Assembly (NCBI GenBank): GCA_900541835.1
Contig: UQLL01000001.1
Span: forward strand, 124,001 to 188,000
Length of the DNA stretch: 64,000 nt
Reading direction: 5' to 3'
DNA from: an uncultured Porphyromonadaceae bacterium
Lineage (GTDB): Bacteria > Bacteroidota > Bacteroidia > Bacteroidales > Muribaculaceae
The translations under genes were made by a program, and so were the position numbers. This document shows, piece by piece, positions 16,535-23,556 of the stretch (position 1 is its first letter; the number at the start of each line of letters is the position of its first letter). The notes under the pieces were generated by a model that did not search any database, was not told where the DNA came from, and was given only the letters and a program-made list of their open reading frames with translations.

Positions 16535-16732
16535 ATGCTCAACTCCGGCGATCCTGTCGATATTTCCGTATGGAAATCCGACGGCTCTATCCTGGAACTG
16601 CGTAACGTCATTTCATTGCGTTACTCGTTCTACGGCGGCTGGAGGAATGTCAAGATACTTTCCTCCGGCGAGGGCCGCAAGATACGCGACTGCTGTATCT
16701 TCCGTGTCAACGACCTCGAAGTTTTCCTTTGA
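16535..16732 (+). CDS. Small hypothetical protein, probably phage-derived
   Basis: 65 residues from ATG 16535 (MLNSGDPVDISVWKSDGSIL...), chosen as the first ATG after which the sequence looks protein-like; the frame upstream is low quality. A compact beta-rich protein with two Cys and no signal peptide. I recall similar small proteins in Bacteroidales prophages but cannot name a function. The promoter of the next gene overlaps its last codon. Confidence 0.45.
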   Translation: MLNSGDPVDISVWKSDGSILELRNVISLRYSFYGGWRNVKILSSGEGRKIRDCCIFRVNDLEVFL

Positions 16733-16758
16733 TATTCCGCTGAAAATGCGTAACTTTG
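16728..16758 (+). promoter_or_regulatory. Promoter TTTG-N19-TAACTTTG
   Basis: TTTG 16728-16731 and TAACTTTG 16751-16758, exactly 19 bases apart, ending 18 bases before the ATG at 16777. This is a near-consensus Bacteroidetes promoter. Confidence 0.8.
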
Positions 16759-16776
16759 CAAATAAATGAAGCAGCT

Positions 16777-17829
16777 ATGAATTGTCTATTTCGACTTCTT
16801 ACGATTATAATATTTGCTCTGCTTCCGTGGAGTATTTCTTATGGCGAGGTTTTTAACACTTCTAAATCTTTCGATTTATTATGTTTGCCTCAATATATCG
16901 ACCATATTAAAGATGATACACGGTTCGCAGAACTGTGTTCTGATTCCGTCTTTATCGCCAATATTTCCGATGTTAATTCTAATTGCACTGCCTCAAAACT
17001 TTGCAATCTTTATTCTGAGCTACATGGGGATAAAGACGATATTACAAAATGCCTATTTACAATTCAGCATTTAGATAGCGTAGCTCGCGGTGTCGAATGG
17101 GCGAAAGGCATACTTTTGGTTCAACCTCAGCTGTCGTATATATGTCATAAATTGGTTGAACATGGATATTCTGATTATTGGGATAATACAATTTATCCAA
17201 AATTGAAATCACATATTGACAACTATAATCTGAATAAAGATTTACTTAACAACATAAATCAAAGCCTTATCGAGTTTTTCTTACCTGAATCTCTGCTGGA
17301 AACCCAATCCAAAATATACATTTTGGATATTGAAAATGCTTTTAATCTTTCTGATGAATCATTTTGCTGCACTCCACTTATTCTAAATCCTGAAATAGAA
17401 AAACAGTTGAGATTAAATTTTATGAATATTTATATTCACGAAAATTTACATAATCTCCACATTTCCCCGGAACTTATGGAGAAACTCAGCGAACTTGACA
17501 GTGATCCTTTTTATAGAAGTAAAGAGGATATAGCACAAAAGCATGGAGAAGGCAGAAACGAGGCTTTCGTCGTTGCTGCCGAAGTATTTATTTCTCATAA
17601 ATTAGGGATTCGAGACAATCAAAATGTTTTTGATGAATTTTCACAATACGTTGATGGCAGCCTGGTATTGGCACCGATAATATATGTGAATCTCCCTAAT
17701 CGTATCTCTAATGAATCATATAATGATTTTCTTATTAGATTATTTGACAACGGCATTTTGAGGGCCGGTGCCATTAAGGATAACTACGATAAAGCTATGT
17801 CGGCTATTCAATCTAAAATTGATGAATAA
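16777..17829 (+). CDS. Secreted protein with HExxH motif, putative zinc peptidase
   Basis: 350 residues from ATG 16777 (the longer frame begins inside the promoter). A signal peptide covers about residues 1-23. Around residue 225 the sequence NIYIHENLHNLHIS contains H-E-N-L-H, a zinc-peptidase motif; a second helix with glutamates (NEAFVVAAEVFISHKLG, about 40 residues on) could supply the third ligand. Six or more cysteines in the N-terminal half suggest disulphides. Codon use is AT-rich, unlike the flanking chromosome. I recognise no family. It has its own strong promoter and stands alone. Confidence 0.6.
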   Translation: MNCLFRLLTIIIFALLPWSISYGEVFNTSKSFDLLCLPQYIDHIKDDTRFAELCSDSVFIANISDVNSNCTASKLCNLYSELHGDKDDITKCLFTIQHLDSVARGVEWAKGILLVQPQLSYICHKLVEHGYSDYWDNTIYPKLKSHIDNYNLNKDLLNNINQSLIEFFLPESLLETQSKIYILDIENAFNLSDESFCCTPLILNPEIEKQLRLNFMNIYIHENLHNLHISPELMEKLSELDSDPFYRSKEDIAQKHGEGRNEAFVVAAEVFISHKLGIRDNQNVFDEFSQYVDGSLVLAPIIYVNLPNRISNESYNDFLIRLFDNGILRAGAIKDNYDKAMSAIQSKIDE

Positions 17830-17853
17830 GCGTCTTTTCGCGCACCTCATACG

Positions 17854-17892
17854 GTCCATAACTTTGTGGAAAACAACCACAAAGTTATGGAC
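17854..17892. promoter_or_regulatory. 16-bp perfect inverted repeat spanning promoter and start codon
   Basis: GTCCATAACTTTGTGG (17854-17869) and CCACAAAGTTATGGAC (17877-17892) with a 7-base loop. The left arm contains TAACTTTG (a -7 box), the right arm the ATG at 17887. It could be an operator or a translation-blocking hairpin. Confidence 0.55.
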
Positions 17893-18387
17893 TTTTCTTT
17901 TACCGAACTCAATTTTAACTCCGTCGAGACACTTCCGGGCTTCGAGTCCCGCGCGGCGTTCACCGTCAATTCCTCGTCCGTATTCAAGGAGGACGTAGAT
18001 ATTGTGCCGATTATCGTTGACGATACACTCTCTTACGTTCCGTGGGGCGGCGACAATCAGATGCCGTTCGACTTGCTCGCGCTCGTCGAGAAAGATGAAA
18101 CTCTGGCAACCTGCCAGTGCTTCAACGCCGAGGTCTGCTACGGGTCGGGGCTGCAATGCTGCGCCACCGAAGCCTCCGCTTCGGTCAAGTCGGCTGTCGA
18201 AGATTTCCTACTTGACAACGACATCCCCACATACTTTCTCGGCATCTGTCAGGACTTCAAGCACTTCGGCTTCGCCGTATCGGTGCTTATTCTCAACGAG
18301 GACGGCTTGCGTATCGTCCGCCTGTTGAGAAAGGAAGCCTGTTATTGTATGTATTTTTGTATGTGTATAAAATTAAATCCGCCGTAA
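17887..18387 (+). pseudogene. Truncated phage protein, portal-like N-terminus
   Basis: From ATG 17887 the product reads MDFSFTELNFNSVETLPGFE then YVPWGGDNQMPFDLLALVEK, a pattern resembling the start of portal-type proteins in Bacteroidales prophages (W/F-G-x-D-N motif). At about residue 155, after RLLRKEACYC, the sequence abruptly changes into tRNA-flanking DNA and stops. Portal proteins are about 450-550 residues, so two-thirds are missing. ATG 17866 is an alternative start but falls in the presumed promoter. It marks the right edge of the island. Confidence 0.5.
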
Positions 18388-18411
18388 GTTGCTAACTTAC
18401 AGCGGATTTAA
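18373..18411 (-). terminator. Terminator of the tRNA-Ser gene
   Basis: TTAAATCCGC / GCGGATTTAA (10 bp), one mismatch, then GTAAGTT / AACTTAC (7 bp), 3-base loop. It begins 13 bases after the tRNA 3' end and is followed on the minus strand by AATTTTATAC. Confidence 0.7.
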
Positions 18412-18423
18412 CTTTGTTGTTTG

Positions 18424-18510
18424 CGGAAAGACAGGGATTCGAACCCTGGGTACCCGTAAGGGTACAACGGTTTTCGAGACCGTCCCGTTCGACCGCTCCG
18501 GCATCTTTCC
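18424..18510 (-). tRNA. tRNA-Ser (anticodon CGA)
   Basis: On the minus strand: acceptor GGAAAGA pairs with TCTTTCC; anticodon arm ACGGT-CTCGAAA-ACCGT gives anticodon CGA; a long variable arm (GTACCC TTAC GGGTAC) typical of serine; T arm CAGGG-TTCGAAT-CCCTG. Discriminator base G is at 18424; CCA is not encoded. The 3' end faces the island, the usual orientation for integrase targets, but I found no duplicate of the 3' end at the other island border. Confidence 0.95.
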
Positions 18511-18547
18511 AAACTGAGCGGAAACTATGTCGTTGCATTTCCAAGTG

Positions 18548-18578
18548 CAAAGTTAATACATTTTTCGGACATGGCAAA
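18548..18578 (-). promoter_or_regulatory. Promoter of tRNA-Ser
   Basis: Minus-strand TAACTTTG (18548-18555) and TTTG (18575-18578), 19 bases apart, 38 bases before the tRNA. The stretch 18579-18835 beyond it contains no gene I can support, only a plus-strand open frame without recognisable content. Confidence 0.8.
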
Positions 18579-18835
18579 ATTTTGGCATGGGATTTCGCCT
18601 CGCCCTCAGGTCTGGCGACAATGGTGCGAATCACTCTCATGTACTACGTTGACTTCTACAGCCTGTTCAATAACCCCGACAAAGACTGGAAAATCCTTCT
18701 TGCAAAGGCTTCCGGGGCTCCTTCGGAACCCTCGCTGTGCGGGCTTAGGAAACAAAAAAGCAAGCTCAACCGCACCATATCAGCGATTGAGCCATCTTTT
18801 TGTGCCACTTCCGACTTTTATCGGACAGCAATATT

Positions 18836-19432
18836 TCACAATTCTTTGATGATCCGCGCGGGGTTGCCCCCCACTATGGTACGTGGCGGGACAGCCTTGG
18901 CAACTACCGCTCCGGCGGCAATCACGGATCCGTCGCCTACGGTCACTCCGGGCAGGATTGTGGCCCCGCCGCCTATCCACACGTCGTTGCCGATGGTAAC
19001 CGGCTCGGCCCACTCGCGGCCGTCGCGCCGCTCGTCGGGGTCGGTGGGGTGGCAGGCAGTGTAGATGCTCACATTCGGGCCGAAGAAGACGTGGTCGCCG
19101 ATGGTGACGAGCGCCTCATCGAGCACTGTCAGGTTGAAATTGACGAACACATGGTCTCCGACCAGGATGTTGCAGCCGTAGTCGCAGTGAAAGGGCTGGT
19201 TGACGTGCAGTTTCTCTCCCGCCCGGCCGAGTATGGAGCGGATGCATCGGTCAAGCTCGGGCAGGTAGTTCGGGTCGAGGTCATTGAAAGCCCTGACCTT
19301 GGAGCGGGTCTGCTGCAGGAGTTCGTGGAAGTACGGGTGCTGGGCTGCGTACATCTCGCCACCCAGCATCTTCTGCCACTCGGCCATGAAAGCGGCGTCG
19401 TGACAATAGGGGACATCTAATATGTTCGACAT
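18836..19432 (-). CDS. Sugar O-acetyltransferase, maltose/NodL/LacA type
   Basis: 198 residues. Left-handed beta-helix hexapeptide repeats fill the C-terminal half (VTIGNDVWIGGGATILPGVT, VGDGSVIAAGAVV), preceded by the family's N-terminal helical part and the catalytic His context (FHCDYGCNILVGDHVFVNFN; IYTACHP). It transfers acetyl from acetyl-CoA to a sugar hydroxyl in the cytoplasm. Substrate cannot be told. It lies downstream of serA on the same strand but beyond a terminator, so it may have its own promoter. Confidence 0.88.
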   Translation of the reverse strand: MSNILDVPYCHDAAFMAEWQKMLGGEMYAAQHPYFHELLQQTRSKVRAFNDLDPNYLPELDRCIRSILGRAGEKLHVNQPFHCDYGCNILVGDHVFVNFNLTVLDEALVTIGDHVFFGPNVSIYTACHPTDPDERRDGREWAEPVTIGNDVWIGGGATILPGVTVGDGSVIAAGAVVAKAVPPRTIVGGNPARIIKEL

Positions 19433-19442
19433 GGCATAAAAA

Positions 19443-19487
19443 TGTCGGCAAAGGGTGCCGTTGGTTTTGACCGCCCCTTTGCCGACA
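19443..19487 (-). terminator. Terminator of the serC-serA unit
   Basis: TGTCGGCAAAGGG (19443-19455) and CCCTTTGCCGACA (19475-19487) form a perfect 13-bp stem; on the minus strand TTTTTA follows. Confidence 0.75.
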
Positions 19488-19516
19488 GGTATAAGTCAGT
19501 TTGTGCTATCTGTATC

Positions 19517-20434
19517 TCACTTGTTGACCTGGAACTTGTTCCAGCCCTCCTTGAGGTATGCTATTGACTGCTCGGCGGCGGCCACTCCGGCGTTGAAGTT
19601 GGCCTCGGCGGTCTGGGCGCCCATCTTCTTGGGGGTGAAGAAGACACGGTCGGCGAAGCGCTTCTCGAACTCGTCGGCGCGGTCAGGCTTGATGTCGGAG
19701 ATGTAGCGGATGTCGGGACGTTCCTCGAGTGCCTTCAGCAGACCTTCCTCGTCGATGACTTCCTTACGGGCGGTGTTGATGAGTACGCCGTTCTTGGGAA
19801 GGAGCATGCAGAGGTCGTAGCCGATGGAGCCGCGGGTCTGCGGGGTGGCGGGGATGTGGAGCGACACGTAGTCGTTCTGGCTGAAGAGTTCCTGGGGGGT
19901 GTGGAGGGGCTTGACGCCTTCGCACTCAATCTTGTCGTCGGGCACGAACACGTCGAGGGCGGTGACGTTCATGCCGAAGCCCTTGGCGATGCGAGCCACG
20001 TTGCGGCCTACCTGGCCGAAGGCGTAGATGCCGAGGGTCTTGCCCTTGAGTTCGGAGCCGGATTTGCCGTTGTAGCGGTTGCGGGCCATGAAGACGAGCA
20101 TACCGAATACGAGCTCGGCGACGGCGTTGGAGTTCTGGCCGGGGGTGTTCATGACGCAGATGCCGCGCTCGGTGGCGGCGGCCAGGTCGATGTTATCGTA
20201 GCCGGCGCCGGCACGAACGATGACTTTCAGCTTGGGAGCGGCGGCCATGACTTCGCCGTCAATCTTGTCGGAGCGGACGATGAGACCCTCGACATCGGCG
20301 ACTGCCTTGAGGAGGTCTTCGCGGGTGCCCTGCTCTACTACTTCGAGGTCGGCGCCGGCGGCATCAACCACGTTTGCTATGGCCTTTACGGCTGCCGGTG
20401 CGAACGGCTTCTCGGTGAAAACGAGTATCTTCAT
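19517..20434 (-). CDS. serA: D-3-phosphoglycerate dehydrogenase, short lysine type
   Basis: 305 residues, lacking the ACT regulatory domain of longer enzymes. The NAD-binding motif is near residue 140 (FGQVGRNVARIAKGFG). The substrate/catalytic Arg lies in NTARKEVIDEEG. At the catalytic His position of the usual T-P-H-x-G this protein has TPKKMGAQT: lysine replaces histidine, as known for the Bacteroides/Entamoeba type of this enzyme. It oxidises 3-phosphoglycerate, the first step to serine. serC lies upstream with a long inverted repeat between. Confidence 0.9.
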   Translation of the reverse strand: MKILVFTEKPFAPAAVKAIANVVDAAGADLEVVEQGTREDLLKAVADVEGLIVRSDKIDGEVMAAAPKLKVIVRAGAGYDNIDLAAATERGICVMNTPGQNSNAVAELVFGMLVFMARNRYNGKSGSELKGKTLGIYAFGQVGRNVARIAKGFGMNVTALDVFVPDDKIECEGVKPLHTPQELFSQNDYVSLHIPATPQTRGSIGYDLCMLLPKNGVLINTARKEVIDEEGLLKALEERPDIRYISDIKPDRADEFEKRFADRVFFTPKKMGAQTAEANFNAGVAAAEQSIAYLKEGWNKFQVNK

Positions 20435-20458
20435 TTCTGAGAAATTGTATAGTTTCAG

Positions 20459-20501
20459 TTTTATCTAATGTCAGCTGACAGTCAGCTGACATTAGATAAA
20501 A
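20459..20501. repeat. 21-bp perfect inverted repeat between serC and serA
   Basis: Two 21-base arms around a single A (20480). Each arm ends in GTCAGCTGAC, itself a palindrome, so the centre is a direct repeat of palindromes. It lies 24 bases before serA on the minus strand. It could be an attenuator, a processing hairpin, or an operator. Confidence 0.75.
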
Positions 20502-20509
20502 TATGAAGT

Positions 20510-21577
20510 TTAGTGCTTGGCTTCGAATTCCTTCATGCAGGCAACCAGGGCCTCCACGCTCTCCATGGGGAGTGCGTTGTAGAGGGAGGCGCGGAAGCCG
20601 CCGACGCTGCGGTGGCCCTTGATGCCTACCATGCCGCGGGCGGAGGCGAAGTCGAAGAACTCCTTCTCGAGCTCGGCGTAGTCGGGATTCATGACGAAGC
20701 ATACGTTCATGATGGAACGGTCCTCCTCGGCCACGGTGCCCATGAAGAGCTTGTTGCGGTCGATCTCGGCATAGAGCTTGGCTGCCTTCTCGAGGTCGAA
20801 CTTCTCGAGTGCGGCCACGCCGCCCTGCTCCTTGTAGTAACGCAGGGTCTGAAGTGCGGAGAAGATGGGGAGCACCGGCGGGGTGTTGAACATGGAACCC
20901 TTCTTGATGTGGGTGCGGTAGTCGAGCATGGTGGGAATCTGACGGCTTACGTGGCCGAGCAGGTCTTCCTTGACGATGACGAAGGTGACGCCGGCGGGGG
21001 CGAGGTTCTTCTGGGCGCCACCGTAGATGAGGCCGTACTTGGTGGGGTCGAACACGCGGCTGAAGATGTCGGAGCTCATGTCGCAGACCACGGGCACGGG
21101 GCTGTCGTAGTCGCGGCGGATCTCGGTGCCGTAGATGGTGTTGTTGGAGGTGAAGTGGAAGTAGTCGACGTCGGCGGGGATGGTGAAGTCCTTCGGGATA
21201 TAGTTGTAGTTGGAAGCCTCGGAGGAAGCCACTACGTCAACTTCGCCGAAGAGCTTGGCCTCCTTGATGGCCTTGTGGGCCCATGTGCCGGTGTCTATGT
21301 ATGCGGCCTTCTTTTCGAGCAGGTTGAAGGGGACCATAGCGAACTGGGTGCTTGCGCCGCCGCCGAGGAAGAGCACGTGGTAGCCCTCGGGAAGCTGGAG
21401 AAGCTCCTTGACCAGCGCGGTGGCCTCGTCGATCACTGCCTGGAACTCCTTGCTGCGGTGGCTGACCTCGAGCAGGCTCAGGCCTGTGCCGGCGAAGTCG
21501 ATTACGGCGTCTGCCGTATTCTTGATGGTGTAGGCCGACAGGATGCTGGGGCCTGCATAGAAATTGTGCTTTTTCAT
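20510..21577 (-). CDS. serC: 3-phosphoserine aminotransferase
   Basis: 355 residues, normal SerC length. PLP lysine in [16 protein letters not shown]-terminal [10 protein letters not shown] and the phosphate-binding [14 protein letters not shown] motif are typical. It converts 3-phosphohydroxypyruvate and glutamate to phosphoserine, second step of serine synthesis (and a step of pyridoxal synthesis in some bacteria). First gene of the serC-serA unit, read from the promoter at 21661-21691. Confidence 0.95.
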   Translation of the reverse strand: MKKHNFYAGPSILSAYTIKNTADAVIDFAGTGLSLLEVSHRSKEFQAVIDEATALVKELLQLPEGYHVLFLGGGASTQFAMVPFNLLEKKAAYIDTGTWAHKAIKEAKLFGEVDVVASSEASNYNYIPKDFTIPADVDYFHFTSNNTIYGTEIRRDYDSPVPVVCDMSSDIFSRVFDPTKYGLIYGGAQKNLAPAGVTFVIVKEDLLGHVSRQIPTMLDYRTHIKKGSMFNTPPVLPIFSALQTLRYYKEQGGVAALEKFDLEKAAKLYAEIDRNKLFMGTVAEEDRSIMNVCFVMNPDYAELEKEFFDFASARGMVGIKGHRSVGGFRASLYNALPMESVEALVACMKEFEAKH

Positions 21578-21660
21578 GATTGCTTATCGCGTTTAGGTTG
21601 GTTGTGCTTGGTTGCATACCGGCGCGGTTGGCAAACTGCCTCATGCACCGATATTTGGCG

Positions 21661-21691
21661 CAAAGGTATATATTTTTCCGCATATGGCCAA
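21661..21691 (-). promoter_or_regulatory. Promoter of serC-serA
   Basis: Minus strand TACCTTTG (21661-21668) and TTG (21689-21691), 20 bases apart. The leader is about 80 bases. Confidence 0.75.
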
Positions 21692-21714
21692 CCATTTCCG
21701 CCTAAATTTTTCTC

Positions 21715-21745
21715 TTGCCGTTTTCGGGATATTTTGCGAACTTTG
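21715..21745 (+). promoter_or_regulatory. Promoter of the PatB-type lyase gene
   Basis: TTG 21715-21717 and GAACTTTG 21738-21745, 20 bases apart, with one mismatch in the -7 box; divergent from the serC promoter. Confidence 0.6.
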
Positions 21746-21767
21746 CAGGGAACTAACAGGCAAGCAA

Positions 21768-22931
21768 ATGAAGACGGAATTTGATTTCGACCAGATGGTG
21801 AACCGACGGGGCTCTTCCTGCGCAAAATGGGACAGCAGCGACGACGCCGGGATGCTGCCGATGTGGGTGGCGGACATGGACTTCCGCACGGCCCCGGCCA
21901 TCATAGAGGCAGTGCAGAAACGCGCTGCCGAGGGCGTGTTCGGCTACGTGCGCGTGCCCGACAGCTATTACGAGGCCGTGATCGACTGGTTCTCGCGGCG
22001 ACACGGTTGGCAGATCGGCGACCCAGGAGACATTATATATATACCGGGCATCGTGCCGGCGCTGTGCATCCTGGTAGACGCGCTGACCAATCCCGGCGAC
22101 GGCATCATATTCCAGACGCCCGCCTACAACGCTTTCTTCCCGGTGGTAGAGGAGAACGGGCGCTGCATGGTTCCCAATCCGCTGCTGCGCCGCGAAGTGG
22201 AAGGAGGCTTCACGTTCGAGCTGGACTTCGAGGGGCTGGAGCGGCTCTGTGCAGACCCGGCCAACACTCTGCTGCTGCTATGCAACCCGCATAACCCCAC
22301 GGGACGTGTGTGGACGTCTGTGGAGCTGCAGCGTGTCTGCGAGATCTGCCGCCGACATGGAGTGACGGTAGTGGCCGACGAGATTCATTGCGAGATTGTG
22401 CATCCGGGTTTCCGCCACACGCCTTTCGCCACCATCGAGCCGGACTGCGTGACGTGCTGCTCGCCTACCAAGGGCTTCAACATCGCCGGTCTGTTGATTT
22501 CCAACATCGTCACTCGCCGCGCCGACCTGCGCGAGAAGATCAACCGCCGCATCCGCGCCACGGAGTCGAACCTGATGAACCCTTTCGGGGTCGTTGCCCT
22601 GGAGGCTGCCTACCGGCATGGCGCCGGGTGGCTGGATGCCCTCAACACCTACCTGTTCGAGAACTACCGTGTCTTCCGCTCCGAGCTTGAGAGCCGACTG
22701 CCGCAGGTGAAGGTCTGCTGCTCGGAGGCCACATACCTGTCGTGGTTGGATGTGAGCGCTCTGGGCATCGACGGCGACGAGGCAGAGGAGAGATGCAAGC
22801 GAGAACACGTGTGGATAAACTCGGGACGGATGTACGGTGACTCCAGATATGTACGCGTCAACCTCGCCTGTCCGCGACCGTTGCTCATGGAGGGCATCGA
22901 CCGCATCTGCAAGGCCCTCGGATCTAAATAG
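21768..22931 (+). CDS. C-S lyase / aminotransferase, PatB-MalY family
   Basis: 387 residues from ATG 21768, preceded by its promoter; the longer frame reaches into serC and is not used. A PLP fold-type I enzyme: N-terminal PMWVADMDF motif of the PatB/MalY group, NPHNPTG, DEIHCEIV, and the PLP lysine in SPTKGFNIAGL. Members cleave cystathionine or cysteine conjugates, giving homocysteine or a thiol, pyruvate and ammonia. Exact substrate is unknown. The next gene follows after 5 bases. Confidence 0.88.
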   Translation: MKTEFDFDQMVNRRGSSCAKWDSSDDAGMLPMWVADMDFRTAPAIIEAVQKRAAEGVFGYVRVPDSYYEAVIDWFSRRHGWQIGDPGDIIYIPGIVPALCILVDALTNPGDGIIFQTPAYNAFFPVVEENGRCMVPNPLLRREVEGGFTFELDFEGLERLCADPANTLLLLCNPHNPTGRVWTSVELQRVCEICRRHGVTVVADEIHCEIVHPGFRHTPFATIEPDCVTCCSPTKGFNIAGLLISNIVTRRADLREKINRRIRATESNLMNPFGVVALEAAYRHGAGWLDALNTYLFENYRVFRSELESRLPQVKVCCSEATYLSWLDVSALGIDGDEAEERCKREHVWINSGRMYGDSRYVRVNLACPRPLLMEGIDRICKALGSK

Positions 22932-22936
22932 TTATT

Positions 22937-23482
22937 ATGAGAATCATAGACATGACAGACTCCGAATATGGACGATTCGGAGAGAACCTACGCATCCGCT
23001 ACAGCTACGCCGACACGCCTTTCGGCGATATACTCATAGCCTCCACAGACAAGGGAATATGCCGCCTGGTGTTTGCCGACAGCCATGTTGATGCATTCGA
23101 GGCTTTGACAGACAAATTCCCGCGTGCCGCGTTTGTCGCCCAGCGCGACGGCATCCAGCAAAAGGCCCTGTCGGCCATCAACGGAGATGGCGACAGGGAG
23201 TATATGATGTTGCACATCAGGGGTACTGCTTTCCAGCTGAAGGTATGGAAAGCGCTGCTGGCCATCCCGACCGGGCGCACGGTGAGCTACGGAGAGATAG
23301 CCCGTGCCGTCAGTCGGCCTGGAGCCGGACAGGCTGTTGGATCGGCTATTGGCGCCAACCCGGTGTCGCTGCTGATTCCCTGCCACAGAGTGATACGTTC
23401 CTCCGGCGAACCGGGAAACTACCACTGGGGAAAGGAGAGGAAGCGTGCCATCCTGGAATGGGAAGCGGCACAAACAAAATAG
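22937..23482 (+). CDS. ogt: O6-methylguanine-DNA methyltransferase (Ogt type)
   Basis: 181 residues. The suicide cysteine is in the invariant PCHRV (LLIPCHRVIRSSGE), with the helix-turn-helix region FQLKVWKALLAIPTGRTVSYG before it and the N-terminal ribonuclease-like domain (residues 15-100). It repairs O6-alkylguanine in DNA by moving the alkyl group to its own Cys. No AraC/Ada domain is fused. Same strand as the lyase with a 5-base gap. Confidence 0.93.
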   Translation: MRIIDMTDSEYGRFGENLRIRYSYADTPFGDILIASTDKGICRLVFADSHVDAFEALTDKFPRAAFVAQRDGIQQKALSAINGDGDREYMMLHIRGTAFQLKVWKALLAIPTGRTVSYGEIARAVSRPGAGQAVGSAIGANPVSLLIPCHRVIRSSGEPGNYHWGKERKRAILEWEAAQTK

Positions 23483-23556
23483 AATCAGGAATGAGAAATG
23501 AGGAACCAGGTTAGCGCGAGGCTTCCTGATTCCTCATTAATTCGATTCCTCATTAA
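23483..23556. repeat. Word-iterated inverted repeat between convergent genes
   Basis: AATCAGGAA and AATGAGGAA on the left are answered by TTCCTGATT and two TTCCTCATT on the right. It fills the whole gap between ogt and the MFS gene and probably acts as a two-way terminator. Same architecture as the repeats at 28.4, 54.7 and 55.6 kb but a different word. Confidence 0.7.

Noticed and set aside
18579..18835. Protein fragment MYYVDFYSLFNNPDKDW on the plus strand
   Set aside because: Open only as part of a frame crossing the tRNA; no family and no start context.
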